Below, in pieces: positions 1 to 8,417 of a DNA stretch of 64,000 nucleotides. Within the stretch, counting starts at the first letter, position 1. The number at the start of each line of letters is the position of its first letter. Under the pieces are notes generated by a model that saw only the letters and a program-made list of their open reading frames with translations, did not search any database and was not told the origin of the DNA. The stretch is from Thermoguttaceae bacterium (GTDB taxonomy: Bacteria > Planctomycetota > Planctomycetia > Pirellulales > Thermoguttaceae), in contig JAFRFG010000064.1 in the NCBI GenBank assembly GCA_017434455.1, forward strand, positions 43,714 to 107,713, read 5' to 3'. A program made the position numbers and the translations under genes.

Positions 1-1
1 C

Positions 2-1549
2 GGCTCCCGCGTCTACGCCCTGTGCGGCGACGGCGACATGATGGAGGGTATCTCTTCGGAGGCCGCCTCCCTGGCCGGCCACCTGGGGCTGTCGAACCTC
101 TGCTGGATCTACGACAGCAATAAAATCACGATCGAGGGGGATACCGCCCTGGCCTTCTCCGAGTCGGTCCGCGATCGCTTCACCGCCTACGGGTGGACGG
201 TGCTGGAAGTCGACGACGTCAACGATCTGCCGGCGATGCGCCGCGCGCTGGAGGCCGCCGGCGGCGCGGACCGTCCCACGCTGATCATCGTCCAGAGTGT
301 CATCGCCTACGGCGCGCCGACCAAGGCGGGGAAGGAATCGGCCCACGGCGCGCCGCTGGGGGAAGAAGAAATCCTCGGCGCGAAGAAGTTCTACGGCTAT
401 CCCGAAGAGCCGTTCTTCGTCGATCCGCAGGTCTATCAGACCTTCGCCGACGGCCTCGGCGCGCGCGGGGCCCGGGCCGAAAGCGCCTGGAACGAACTGT
501 TCGCCTCTTATCGCCAGGCGTTCCCCGAACTGGCCGCGGAGCTTGAGACGATCGCCGCCGGCGGCCTTCCCGAGGGGTGGGAAGAAAAAGTCCAGACCTT
601 CCCGGCCGACGCCAAGGGGCTGGCCAGCCGTTCCTCCGGGGGGAAGGTCCTCAACGACCTGGCCGCCGGTATCCCGTGGCTGGTCGGCGGTTCGGCTGAC
701 CTGGCCCCGTCGAACAACACGTGGCTGAAGCTGCCCGACGCCGGGGAGTGCCTGCCGGGGCAGATCGGCCGCAATATTCACTTCGGTATCCGCGAAAACG
801 CGATGGCGGCGATCACCAACGGTCTGGTCCTCTGCGGGCTTCGCGCCTTCTGCGGGACGTTCTTTGTCTTCTGCGACTACCTCCGTCCGATGATCCGCTT
901 AGCCGCGCTGATGAAGATCCCGACGCTGTTCGTCTTCACGCACGACTCGATCGGGGTCGGCGAGGACGGCCCGACCCACCAGCCGGTCGAGCACTTGGCG
1001 GCGCTTCGCGCCATTCCGAACGTTCATGTCTTCCGTCCGGCCGACGCCAACGAGGTCGCCGAGTGCTACAAGGCGGCGATGAAGATCACCGACGGTCCCT
1101 CGGTGATGATTCTCTCCCGTCAGAACCTCCCGACGATCGACCGCCAGAGGTTCGGCGCCGCCGACGGGGCCGGCCGCGGCGGCTATGTCGTCTTCGACAG
1201 CGGCCCGTCCCCCGAGATTCTGCTGATCGCCACCGGGAGCGAGGTTTCGCTCTGTACGCAGGCCGTCGAACTTTTATCCGCCGAAGGGCGCGCGGTCCGG
1301 GTGGTGAGCGTCCCCTGCTGGGAGCTGTTCGCCGCGCAGAGCCAAGAGTATCGCGATTCAGTTCTTCCGCCGCAAGCGAAAAAGCGCGTCGGCGTCGAGG
1401 CGGCCGTCGGCTTCGGCTGGGAGCGCTTCCTCGGCCGCGACGGGAAGTTTATCGGGATGAGCGGCTTCGGCGCCAGCGCCCCGGCCGGTACGCTGATGAA
1501 GCACTTTGGGCTGAGCGCTGAGGCGGTCGCCGCCGCGGCGAAGGACTAA
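2..1549 (+). CDS. tkt: Transketolase, 5'-truncated by the window start
   Basis: Thiamine-diphosphate enzyme of the non-oxidative pentose phosphate pathway, moving two-carbon ketol units between sugar phosphates in the cytoplasm. The reading frame is open to base 2, so the true start lies outside the window; about 515 residues of an enzyme that is usually near 660 remain. Visible marks are the ThDP/metal motif GDGDMMEG at the very beginning, the FGIRENAM segment holding the catalytic glutamate near nt 790, and the substrate-binding HDSIGVGEDGPTHQPVEH block near nt 940. The C-terminal domain is complete and ends at a TAA. Nothing points to a frameshift. The first internal ATG (nt 38) falls inside the GDG motif and is not a real start. 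Confidence 0.96.
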   Translation, partial: GSRVYALCGDGDMMEGISSEAASLAGHLGLSNLCWIYDSNKITIEGDTALAFSESVRDRFTAYGWTVLEVDDVNDLPAMRRALEAAGGADRPTLIIVQSVIAYGAPTKAGKESAHGAPLGEEEILGAKKFYGYPEEPFFVDPQVYQTFADGLGARGARAESAWNELFASYRQAFPELAAELETIAAGGLPEGWEEKVQTFPADAKGLASRSSGGKVLNDLAAGIPWLVGGSADLAPSNNTWLKLPDAGECLPGQIGRNIHFGIRENAMAAITNGLVLCGLRAFCGTFFVFCDYLRPMIRLAALMKIPTLFVFTHDSIGVGEDGPTHQPVEHLAALRAIPNVHVFRPADANEVAECYKAAMKITDGPSVMILSRQNLPTIDRQRFGAADGAGRGGYVVFDSGPSPEILLIATGSEVSLCTQAVELLSAEGRAVRVVSVPCWELFAAQSQEYRDSVLPPQAKKRVGVEAAVGFGWERFLGRDGKFIGMSGFGASAPAGTLMKHFGLSAEAVAAAAKD

Positions 1550-1559
1550 GCCGTTCGCC

Positions 1560-1600
1560 CCTTCGCGCGGAGCGGATACCTTCTGCGCTCCGCGCGAAGG
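1560..1600. other. 15-bp perfect inverted repeat after tkt
   Basis: Bases 1560-1574 are perfectly complementary to 1586-1600, with an 11-base loop, beginning 10 bases after the transketolase stop. The stem is GC-rich, but no T-run follows on either strand, so it is a 3'-end hairpin that may stabilise or end the mRNA rather than a textbook intrinsic terminator. Confidence 0.6.
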
Positions 1601-1687
1601 CGTTAAGCTCTCTTGTGCCGTTAAACTTTGCTCGGCTTGTCTATTTTAATTTTTGCTCTCCCTTGCCGGACTTTTGCCCCAACTTTT

Positions 1688-1716
1688 TTCACGGCGGGCA
1701 AATTATGTGGTATTGT
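1688..1716 (+). promoter_or_regulatory. Weak sigma70-like promoter candidate
   Basis: TTCACG (1688-1693) and TATTGT (1711-1716) are separated by 17 bases in an AT-rich stretch upstream of the gene at 1822. Each hexamer matches the consensus at four of six positions. It is the best candidate I see in the 272-base gap 1550-1821, which otherwise holds the hairpin above. Confidence 0.25.
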
Positions 1717-1821
1717 TCTAGAGACCTTTCAAGAGATTTCTTCGTAAGAAACTATTGTTGCCACGGGGAAAACTCGGCGGGTTAAATCACTTAAAAGAGA
1801 TATTCACTTACCGGCGGTCGT

Positions 1822-3444
1822 ATGAATTCGATGATCGAGCAGGTTTTCTATTTTCTTCGCAAACGTTCTTCGGCCTTCGCCGTCGAGAAGATACAAAAGA
1901 GCTGTCGGGTTCTTCCGATCGACCTGGAAGAGATGCTCTGCTGGGCCGAGTCGCTGCGTCTCCCGGCCGACGGCCGGTTCGACACGATCAATCTTGTCTT
2001 CCATCCGCTCCCCAGCGGTCACTTTGCCCTGGGACGGCTGCGGCAGGTTCGCCGCGCCGAGGAGGCCGGCACCGGTCACAAGGCCGCGCGCGGCCTGTAC
2101 TGCCTTCAATATTTCATCGTCGATTCCGAGCAGCTTCACCTGTTTGGGAACAACCCGATCCTCCTGTTCCGCCGGACGCTGAGCTTAGAGCCGACGGTCC
2201 TGAACTACCCGTGCGGGGATCCCGCCGCGGTGACGCTCGCCTCCGACACCTGTTTCTTCGACTCCCGCCAGATGCGCGCCCTGGCCGTTACGCCCGGGGC
2301 CGATTCGCTGGCGTATGTGACCGACCAGGTTCTTCATCGGCCGCTGGCCTCGTTCGTCTGCTCGAGCGCTTCTCCCCATATCGTTTCGGGGGTACTGAAC
2401 CTTCTGCCGGTCGACTACCGTCCCGAGGTCTCGTTCGCGCTGGAACTGGATTTCTCCACCGACCGCTGTCTGCGGCTGGCCGGTTTCTCGAAAAAGCACC
2501 CGCTCCCCAAGCGCTGGGCCGGTTCACTGATCGACCTCGATTCCCCCCTCGATATGTCGCGTCTGGGGGGGTGGGCCTCCTACGCCCGCCGGGCGCTGGC
2601 GGATAACGGCTATCGGTTCTTCGAGAAACACCTCATCGAGCGGCACCGCGCGATCCGCCGCCGGACCCTTCAGGGGGAATGCTGGTTCCCTCCCAGCGCC
2701 GGGGAACTCGACGCCGAAGGCCAAAAGAATCTCCAGGCGCTGAGCGCCTCTTTGGCAAAGGGTGTCGAAGTCGACGCTCCCACCGGCCCGGACCTGGCCG
2801 ATGAGCGTGTCTTTAAGATTCGCGTCTCCGGCAGTCAGTCGCCTCATTTAACGATCCCCGAGAAACTGCGCCGCTGGCTTTTGGAAGCCCGGCCGGACGA
2901 GGAGATATTCTCCGAGCTGATCGACGAAAACGGCGAGGAAAAAGATACCGCCACCGAGATCCCCAACCCGGAGGAACTCAAAAAGGCGACCGGCGAAAAG
3001 AGCGAGAAAATCGGCCTGGAGACGCTGCTTCGCCTCGCCGGGGAGCTTTCGCGCCGGGATAAGGCCGGGGATCCCCCCAAGCAGCCGTCCAAGAATGTCC
3101 GCGACGAGCCGCTGTTCGTCTACGAGGGGCAAAACCGCCTCTTCTCCCCCTATCAGCGGCTTTTGGCGATTGCCCCCGGCCGCGAAAAAGCGCTGATGGA
3201 CCTCGACGCGCGGATCGCCGAGGCGCTCGGCGGCGATCGCGGCTCTTTGCTGGAGCTGGCGGCCTTTTGGCGGCGGTTTTCCCAGCTGACCGACGGCGAT
3301 CTGTTCCGCGCCGCCCAGGAAGAGTACATCCACTATATCCGCTCCGTCCTGGTCGCGGGCAGTGAGCAGGTTACCGGCGACGCCCGCGCTTCGATGGCCG
3401 CGCTGGAACTGATCGATATTCTCTTGGACAAGAATTTCACCTGA
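1822..3444 (+). CDS. Unidentified 540-aa protein, possibly GAP1-N2-like
   Basis: Function not recognised with certainty. The protein is soluble with no signal peptide or membrane segment. The N-terminal half (residues about 1-120) has the pattern of a family common in planctomycetes that I associate with the GAP1-N2 (GTPase-associated) type: an initial MIEQVFYF strand, a FALGRLRQVRRAEEAG segment, then a hydrophobic strand and an LFGNNPILLFR motif. That link is from memory of the pattern and is tentative. The C-terminal half is charged and helical, with an acidic stretch near residues 355-385. An in-frame TAA at 1792 rules out a longer N-terminus. No clear ribosome-binding site precedes the ATG, and a second ATG lies three codons downstream. 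It stands alone between tkt and a convergent minus-strand gene. Confidence 0.8.
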   Translation: MNSMIEQVFYFLRKRSSAFAVEKIQKSCRVLPIDLEEMLCWAESLRLPADGRFDTINLVFHPLPSGHFALGRLRQVRRAEEAGTGHKAARGLYCLQYFIVDSEQLHLFGNNPILLFRRTLSLEPTVLNYPCGDPAAVTLASDTCFFDSRQMRALAVTPGADSLAYVTDQVLHRPLASFVCSSASPHIVSGVLNLLPVDYRPEVSFALELDFSTDRCLRLAGFSKKHPLPKRWAGSLIDLDSPLDMSRLGGWASYARRALADNGYRFFEKHLIERHRAIRRRTLQGECWFPPSAGELDAEGQKNLQALSASLAKGVEVDAPTGPDLADERVFKIRVSGSQSPHLTIPEKLRRWLLEARPDEEIFSELIDENGEEKDTATEIPNPEELKKATGEKSEKIGLETLLRLAGELSRRDKAGDPPKQPSKNVRDEPLFVYEGQNRLFSPYQRLLAIAPGREKALMDLDARIAEALGGDRGSLLELAAFWRRFSQLTDGDLFRAAQEEYIHYIRSVLVAGSEQVTGDARASMAALELIDILLDKNFT

Positions 3445-3486
3445 AAAAAACGCCCCCGGCTCGATCGAAAGCGATCGGCCGGGGGG
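3444..3486 (-). terminator. Intrinsic terminator of the double-DUF3089 gene
   Basis: Read on the minus strand, a GC-rich hairpin (outer arms 3453-3460 and 3478-3485, inner arms 3462-3467 and 3472-3477, four-base loop) is followed by seven Ts (3444-3450). It lies 37 bases past the stop of the minus-strand gene at 3523 and also separates it from the convergent plus-strand gene. Confidence 0.85.
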
Positions 3487-3522
3487 CTGTTATTCCGGCG
3501 CTGCCGCAGCGCTTGGGGGTTG

Positions 3523-5487
3523 TCACTGCGCCTTAAAGGCGGCGACGCGCTTGGCCACGTTCTGTTTGATGTTGTTGTAATAGAACGTGTAATCGTAGGT
3601 GTGGAAGCTTTGCGGGCCGAAGAAGCCGGCCTCTTGCGCCGGTTCGGAATCGGCGTGTGTCAGGACCACGCCGCGCCCCGGAACCACTTGCGCGTCCGCG
3701 CCGAGGTCGCCGATCTCGAACCGGCCGGTTTCCTCGTTCAGCACGAGGGAACCTAAGTTCTCGCCGGCCGGCGCGTAGGTGTCATCCCTCTTCCAGTTCA
3801 GCGGGTTGATGCTCACGGCGTTGGGCAGCACCACCGCGTTGGGGGCGTTCTCCTCCACATTTTTGGGACCCTCGGTGTTCCAGCTCACGATGACGCCGGT
3901 GTCACTTTCGCCTGCGGCGAACTTCAGGTGCGGGTTGGCCCGGAGGTAATCCTTCGTAATGGAGAAGCCAATGACGTAAGCGGCGACCATCCGCCGGAGG
4001 TACTCGGGATGCTCCCGGAAGTAGTTCGCCAGCACCACGCTTGCTATGCCCGAGCCCTGACTGTGGCCGGCGATGATGAACGGCCGTCCGTTGTTATAGT
4101 GCTCGAAGTAGTAGTCCAGCGCGGCGGTGATATCGTCACAGGGAACAGCGGCAAACGCCGCGCTCGGGTCGCCGTCCCTCTTCCAAACCTCTCCGGCGTA
4201 CCGCATGCCCGCCTGGCGGTAGTACGGAATGAACAGGTTGGTGGCCTCCTCAAACACGCTGGCCAGAGCCATGTGGTTGAATCGCACCCCCTCGAGCATC
4301 TCGGGGTTGTCGAGCGGGGCGTAATCGGGGTCGTTCTCGCCGGCGGCGATGTATTCCGTCGGATAGATGAAGAACGTGTCCACCTCTTTGGTGATCCCCG
4401 GAATCTGGTACCAGCAGGCCGCCTTGGAATAGTCGGGCGCCTCGGGGGCGATGGACTTAAACGCGGCACCGGCCTTAAAGGCGGCGATGCGCTTGGCGAC
4501 GTTGTCTTTAATGTTGTTGTAATAGAAGGTGTAATCGTCGTTGTGGAAGCTCTCCGGTCCGAAGAAGTCGGTCAGCTCGATCGGGGCGGAATCGGCGTGC
4601 GTCAGCACCACGCCGCGGTCGAGGACCAGCTGCGCGTCCGCGCCGATCTCGCCGATCTCATACTCGACGGTTTTTTCGTTCAGCACGAGGGAGCCGAGAT
4701 TCTCGCTGGCCGGCGCGTAAGTGTCGTCCCTCTTCCAGTTGAGCGGATTGATGCTCACGGCGTTCGGCAGCACCACGGCGTTATGGGCGTTTTCCTCCAC
4801 GTTTTTGGGCCCCTCGGTGTTCCAGCTCACGATAACGCCCGTGTCACACTCGCCTGTGGCGAACTTCAGGTGCGGATTGGCCTGGAGATACTCCTTCGTG
4901 ACGGAGAAGCCGATCGGATAAGCGGCGACCATCCGCTTATAGTACTCGGGATGCTCCTTGAAGTAGTTCTTTAGCACCAGCTCGACCATACTCGAGCCCT
5001 GGCTGTGCCCCGCGATAATGAACGTGCGGCCGTTGTTGTAGTTCTCGAAGAAATAGTCCAGCGCGGCGCTTATATCTTCGTACGGCAAGCCGGAAAGCGC
5101 CGCGTCAATATCCCCGGTCTTCTTGGCGGTTTCCCCGGCGAACCGCAAACCGGCTTGGCGGTAGAACGGCACGAACACATTGGTCGAGTCCTCGAACACA
5201 CTGGCGTTCGTCACGTATTCCCCCAGGGCGCCGGCTATCATCTCGAGGTTGCCGAGCGGGGCGTAATCGGGGGCCCCCTCCCGGAAGCTCGATTCGATGT
5301 ACGCGGTCGAGTAGATGTAGAACGTGTCGACGTCCTTGGTGATGTCGGGAACCTGCAGCCAGCACTTCTTCTGCGAATAGTCGGGCGCGTCCCCCGCGCC
5401 GCCGGTCTGAGCCAGGGCAAGGACACAGGTGATCAGACAAGTGACCGCAACGCCGATTGCGGCCCATGCCAATGTTCGCTTCTTCAT
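3523..5487 (-). CDS. Secreted protein with two fused DUF3089 alpha/beta-hydrolase domains
   Basis: Predicted exported lipase/esterase-like protein of 654 residues. A signal peptide (MKKRTLAWAAIGVA onward, about 27 residues) is followed by two near-copies of one alpha/beta-hydrolase domain (about residues 35-335 and 350-650). Each has the nucleophile elbow AGHSQGS (serine near residues 162 and 476) and a CWxQxPxITKxVDTF start. The second half of each domain is almost identical to the other, which suggests a recent internal duplication. The ATG at 5487 is preferred over the one at 5493 because GAGGAGG directly abuts the latter but sits six bases from the former. The DUF3089 assignment and alpha/beta-hydrolase fold are family knowledge; the substrate is unknown. 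It appears to be a single-gene transcript. Confidence 0.88.
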   Translation of the reverse strand: MKKRTLAWAAIGVAVTCLITCVLALAQTGGAGDAPDYSQKKCWLQVPDITKDVDTFYIYSTAYIESSFREGAPDYAPLGNLEMIAGALGEYVTNASVFEDSTNVFVPFYRQAGLRFAGETAKKTGDIDAALSGLPYEDISAALDYFFENYNNGRTFIIAGHSQGSSMVELVLKNYFKEHPEYYKRMVAAYPIGFSVTKEYLQANPHLKFATGECDTGVIVSWNTEGPKNVEENAHNAVVLPNAVSINPLNWKRDDTYAPASENLGSLVLNEKTVEYEIGEIGADAQLVLDRGVVLTHADSAPIELTDFFGPESFHNDDYTFYYNNIKDNVAKRIAAFKAGAAFKSIAPEAPDYSKAACWYQIPGITKEVDTFFIYPTEYIAAGENDPDYAPLDNPEMLEGVRFNHMALASVFEEATNLFIPYYRQAGMRYAGEVWKRDGDPSAAFAAVPCDDITAALDYYFEHYNNGRPFIIAGHSQGSGIASVVLANYFREHPEYLRRMVAAYVIGFSITKDYLRANPHLKFAAGESDTGVIVSWNTEGPKNVEENAPNAVVLPNAVSINPLNWKRDDTYAPAGENLGSLVLNEETGRFEIGDLGADAQVVPGRGVVLTHADSEPAQEAGFFGPQSFHTYDYTFYYNNIKQNVAKRVAAFKAQ

Positions 5488-5519
5488 GATCATCCTCCTC
5501 GAGTCTTGCGGGGCGTTTT

Positions 5520-7514
5520 TTATCTGCGTTTTCGCGGCCGGGAGCCGTTTTTCGGGTCGGCGCTTCGCATATCGAAGGCGCCGGACAAGATTTTGATATA
5601 GGTCGGATTTTCGATGTCGCCGGTCAGTTCAAAGAGGAACCGGCTCGGGATCGATTGGCGCATTTTCCCCCACTTAAGACGATGCTTCGCCATGGTGAGG
5701 GTCAGGCGGCGCTTGGCCCGGGTGACCCCGACGTAGCAGAGGCGCCGTTCCTCCTCGATCGCGCTTGAGGCCAGGTCCAGGATCGAGCGCTTGTGGGGGA
5801 GAAGTCCCTCCTCCATCCCGACCATATAGACCTCGCGGAACTCCAATCCCTTGGCCGCGTGCAGGGTCATCAGCGTCACGGCGTTGCCGAGGCGCTCCTC
5901 TTTGTCTTTCCCGAAGTCCGGCTCCCCCAGCGACGTCTGATCGAGGAACCCCCGCAGGGAGGTCTCCTCGTTCGAATCCTTGAGGTAACTCCCGACCGCG
6001 TTGACGATATCCGCGAGCGACTCCATCCGTCTCTGGCGCTCCCCGTCGCCGGGGAAGAGCCGTTCGATCTCCTTCTCGTATTCGATCGCCTCGATGAACC
6101 CGCGGACGTTGTCGACGGTGAACTGACGGCGCAGCAGGTGCGAATAGCTGTCCATCATCGCGCGGAACTGACTTAATTTGTCGTTCTGGTCCGCCTGGGC
6201 GCACAGCGCCTTCCAAAGAGAGATGTTCTCTTTGGAGGCGCTCTCCCGCAAGCGTTGGATCGTCGTCTCGCCGATGCCGCGCTTCGGGGTATTGATGATC
6301 CGAAGCAGGGCCAGGTCGTTGTTCGGGTTATGGAACAGCTTTAAGTACGAGATAATATCGCGCGTCTCTTTCCGGTCGAAGAACGACTGTCCTCCGACGA
6401 CGACGTAAGGAATTTTCCTGACGCGCAGATGCAGCTCAAAGGGGCGGGGCTGTTCGTTGGTTCGGAATAAAATAGCGATATCGCCCGGTTTTAACCCCTT
6501 TTCGGTATGCAGGCGGGTATGAATATTCTCGACCACCCCTGCCGCCTCGCTGTCGTCGTCCTCGAATGTCTCGATGAAGGGGGGATCTCCCCCGCTGGGG
6601 GAGATCAGCCGCTTGGGGTGTCTTTTTTGATTGAGGTGGATCAGCCGGTTGGCCCAGTCGAGGATCGGCTGGGTGGAGCGGTAGTTTCGAATCAGCCGAA
6701 CCGCCTTGGTCCCCGGCCAATCTTTCCCGAAGCGGAGGATATGCTCCACCTCGGCCCCCCGCCAGGCGTAGATCGCCTGATCGTCGTCCCCCACGACACA
6801 GAGGTTTTTGTGCCTTTCGGCAAGCGCCTTGATGATCCGATACTGACTGAGGTTGGTGTCCTGATACTCATCGACGAGGATATGGTCGAACCGGCCGGAT
6901 TCGGCCTTCAGCGCCTCGGGAAATTTCGAGAAGACCTCTTCGGTCAGCAGCAGCAAGTCGTCGAAGTCGACCGCCCCTCTTAATTTCAGCTGCTTTTGGT
7001 ACTCGCCGTAAGCCATCGCGAAGATGTAGTCGCTGGGCGAGTCGGGATCGAGGTGGTTGAGCGCCTCGTGCGACCGGACGGCGGCGCACTTCCAGCGGCT
7101 GATCCGGTTGACCAGGTCGCCCGGGGTGATCGACGTCTGGGTTTTGTATTTTTGGAGTACTTCTCGGGCGATGGACTCTTGATCCCCCCGGTCGCATATA
7201 ATGAATTGGCTCGGGTAGCCGAGGCGCTGAATCTGCCGGCGGAGGATACGAACGCACAGCGAGTGAAAGGTGGAGATCTCCGGCCGGGTCTCGGTCGATC
7301 GGCCCAGACGCGCCGCGACGCGCTGCTGCATCTCGCGGGCGGCTTTATTGGTGAACGTCACCGCCAAGATACGTTCCGGGCGGATTCCCAGACGGATCAG
7401 CTGCGCGATTCTTTCGGTGACCACGCGGGTCTTTCCGGTACCCGCGCCGGCTAAGACAAGAAGCGGTCCGGAGGTGGTTCTGACGGCGTCGATTTGTTCG
7501 GGATTGAGCTGCAT
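5520..7514 (-). CDS. UvrD/Rep-family ATP-dependent DNA helicase
   Basis: Superfamily 1A 3'-5' DNA helicase acting in replication restart or repair. All motifs are visible: Walker A GAGTGKT (residues about 22-28), TFTNKAA, DEYQDTN (motif II), GDDDQAIYAWRGAE (III), NYRSTQ (IV), TLHAAKGLEF (V) and YVGVTRAKRRL (VI). The 664-residue length, the early end after a RFLFELTG segment and the VYMVGMEEGLLPH block make it closer to Rep than to the longer PcrA/UvrD proteins, so I leave the symbol open. It starts 27 bases after the stop of the minus-strand gene at 7542. No damage is seen. Confidence 0.93.
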   Translation of the reverse strand: MQLNPEQIDAVRTTSGPLLVLAGAGTGKTRVVTERIAQLIRLGIRPERILAVTFTNKAAREMQQRVAARLGRSTETRPEISTFHSLCVRILRRQIQRLGYPSQFIICDRGDQESIAREVLQKYKTQTSITPGDLVNRISRWKCAAVRSHEALNHLDPDSPSDYIFAMAYGEYQKQLKLRGAVDFDDLLLLTEEVFSKFPEALKAESGRFDHILVDEYQDTNLSQYRIIKALAERHKNLCVVGDDDQAIYAWRGAEVEHILRFGKDWPGTKAVRLIRNYRSTQPILDWANRLIHLNQKRHPKRLISPSGGDPPFIETFEDDDSEAAGVVENIHTRLHTEKGLKPGDIAILFRTNEQPRPFELHLRVRKIPYVVVGGQSFFDRKETRDIISYLKLFHNPNNDLALLRIINTPKRGIGETTIQRLRESASKENISLWKALCAQADQNDKLSQFRAMMDSYSHLLRRQFTVDNVRGFIEAIEYEKEIERLFPGDGERQRRMESLADIVNAVGSYLKDSNEETSLRGFLDQTSLGEPDFGKDKEERLGNAVTLMTLHAAKGLEFREVYMVGMEEGLLPHKRSILDLASSAIEEERRLCYVGVTRAKRRLTLTMAKHRLKWGKMRQSIPSRFLFELTGDIENPTYIKILSGAFDMRSADPKNGSRPRKRR

Positions 7515-7541
7515 AAGGGGGACAATACCCGATTTTCCAAA

Positions 7542-8219
7542 TCATTCAACCCGAAGGGAATGGAGAAAATCGCGCAGCGCCTCGCGCGTTTGGCTCGGCA
7601 GAATCGACATAAGTTCCTGGACCTGTTCGAGGTTCTCGAACGACGGTGTCTGTGACGGCGGGGAAGGGGATTGCGCATGGGCACGGCGCTGCCGCAGATC
7701 GAGGAATCGGCGGTAGAGGATCGGCACATCGTCCCCGGCCGGATCCTCCAGAGGGAAGGGGGCGCCGGGGACCGGCTCGGACGGCTTTTTCGAGGGCTGT
7801 TCTTCTTTCGGCGCGGCGCGGACGACAGGGTCTTGGGCAACCGGTTCCTGGATGATGGGTTCTTGGACGACCGGTTCCGGGGGCGCCGGTTCTTGGATCA
7901 GCGGCTCTTGCTCCTCGGCGATTTCCTCTGGCAGATCGGCGGCGGCCTCCTCGTCGTCGTCATCGTAGAAGGGGTAGTCGATCCTCTCGCAGGGGGTACG
8001 CAGCGGCTTGATCTGCCGGCCGGAGAGATGCTGCGAGTCGACCCGAATGGCGAGGATCGGCGCGGCGTTCGATGAGGCGTCGTTTTCGGCGCTGTAGAGG
8101 AACTCGGACAGAGGCCGACAGCGCCCCCCCTCGTCGGCGGGGGCCGGCGTTTCCGGGGCCGGCGGAGCAAATGCCGGTTCGATACGGTCGCTGACGCTGT
8201 CGCGGATCTGTTCGGGCAT
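7542..8219 (-). CDS. Proline/glutamate-rich protein of unknown function
   Basis: A 225-residue protein of low complexity with no recognised domain. A short N-terminal segment (MPEQIRDSVSDRIEP) is followed by an acidic, proline-rich middle containing about six QEP-type repeats (QEPLIQEPAPPEPVVQEP and similar, residues about 120-170). A short C-terminal helical region follows (LEQVQELMSILPSQTREAL). The open frame extends upstream to 8342, but that would begin inside the terminator of the preceding gene, so I place the start at the ATG at 8219, although it lacks a clear ribosome-binding site. It is followed closely by the helicase gene, and co-transcription is likely. A linker or scaffolding role would be a guess. 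Confidence 0.65.
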   Translation of the reverse strand: MPEQIRDSVSDRIEPAFAPPAPETPAPADEGGRCRPLSEFLYSAENDASSNAAPILAIRVDSQHLSGRQIKPLRTPCERIDYPFYDDDDEEAAADLPEEIAEEQEPLIQEPAPPEPVVQEPIIQEPVAQDPVVRAAPKEEQPSKKPSEPVPGAPFPLEDPAGDDVPILYRRFLDLRQRRAHAQSPSPPSQTPSFENLEQVQELMSILPSQTREALRDFLHSLRVE

Positions 8220-8340
8220 GAACGAAAACCAAGTGTATTTACAGACTTCCCCCCCTGTTTGTATCGGCCTTTGGGGGCAAAAACCTGCACTCTTTTCGGG
8301 AAAAGAATAAAACTGGTGAAACGGCGCAGAGTTTAACGGC

Positions 8341-8382
8341 AAAAAGCGCGGCGGGTTTTTTCCCTCCCGCCGCGCTTTTTTT
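8341..8382. terminator. Bidirectional-looking intrinsic terminator downstream of apgM
   Basis: A perfect 10-bp GC stem (8346-8355 with 8366-8375) is flanked by five As on the left and seven Ts on the right. It lies about 35 bases beyond the apgM stop on the minus strand and upstream of the proline-rich gene. Confidence 0.85.
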
Positions 8383-8417
8383 AGCTCTTTTTTGGCGCGA
8401 AACAGCCCCGCCGCGCA

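Noticed and set aside
3523..5487. Two separate genes in the double-DUF3089 locus
   Set aside because: The frame is continuous through both domains, the second domain has no signal peptide, and no start with a ribosome-binding site lies between them.
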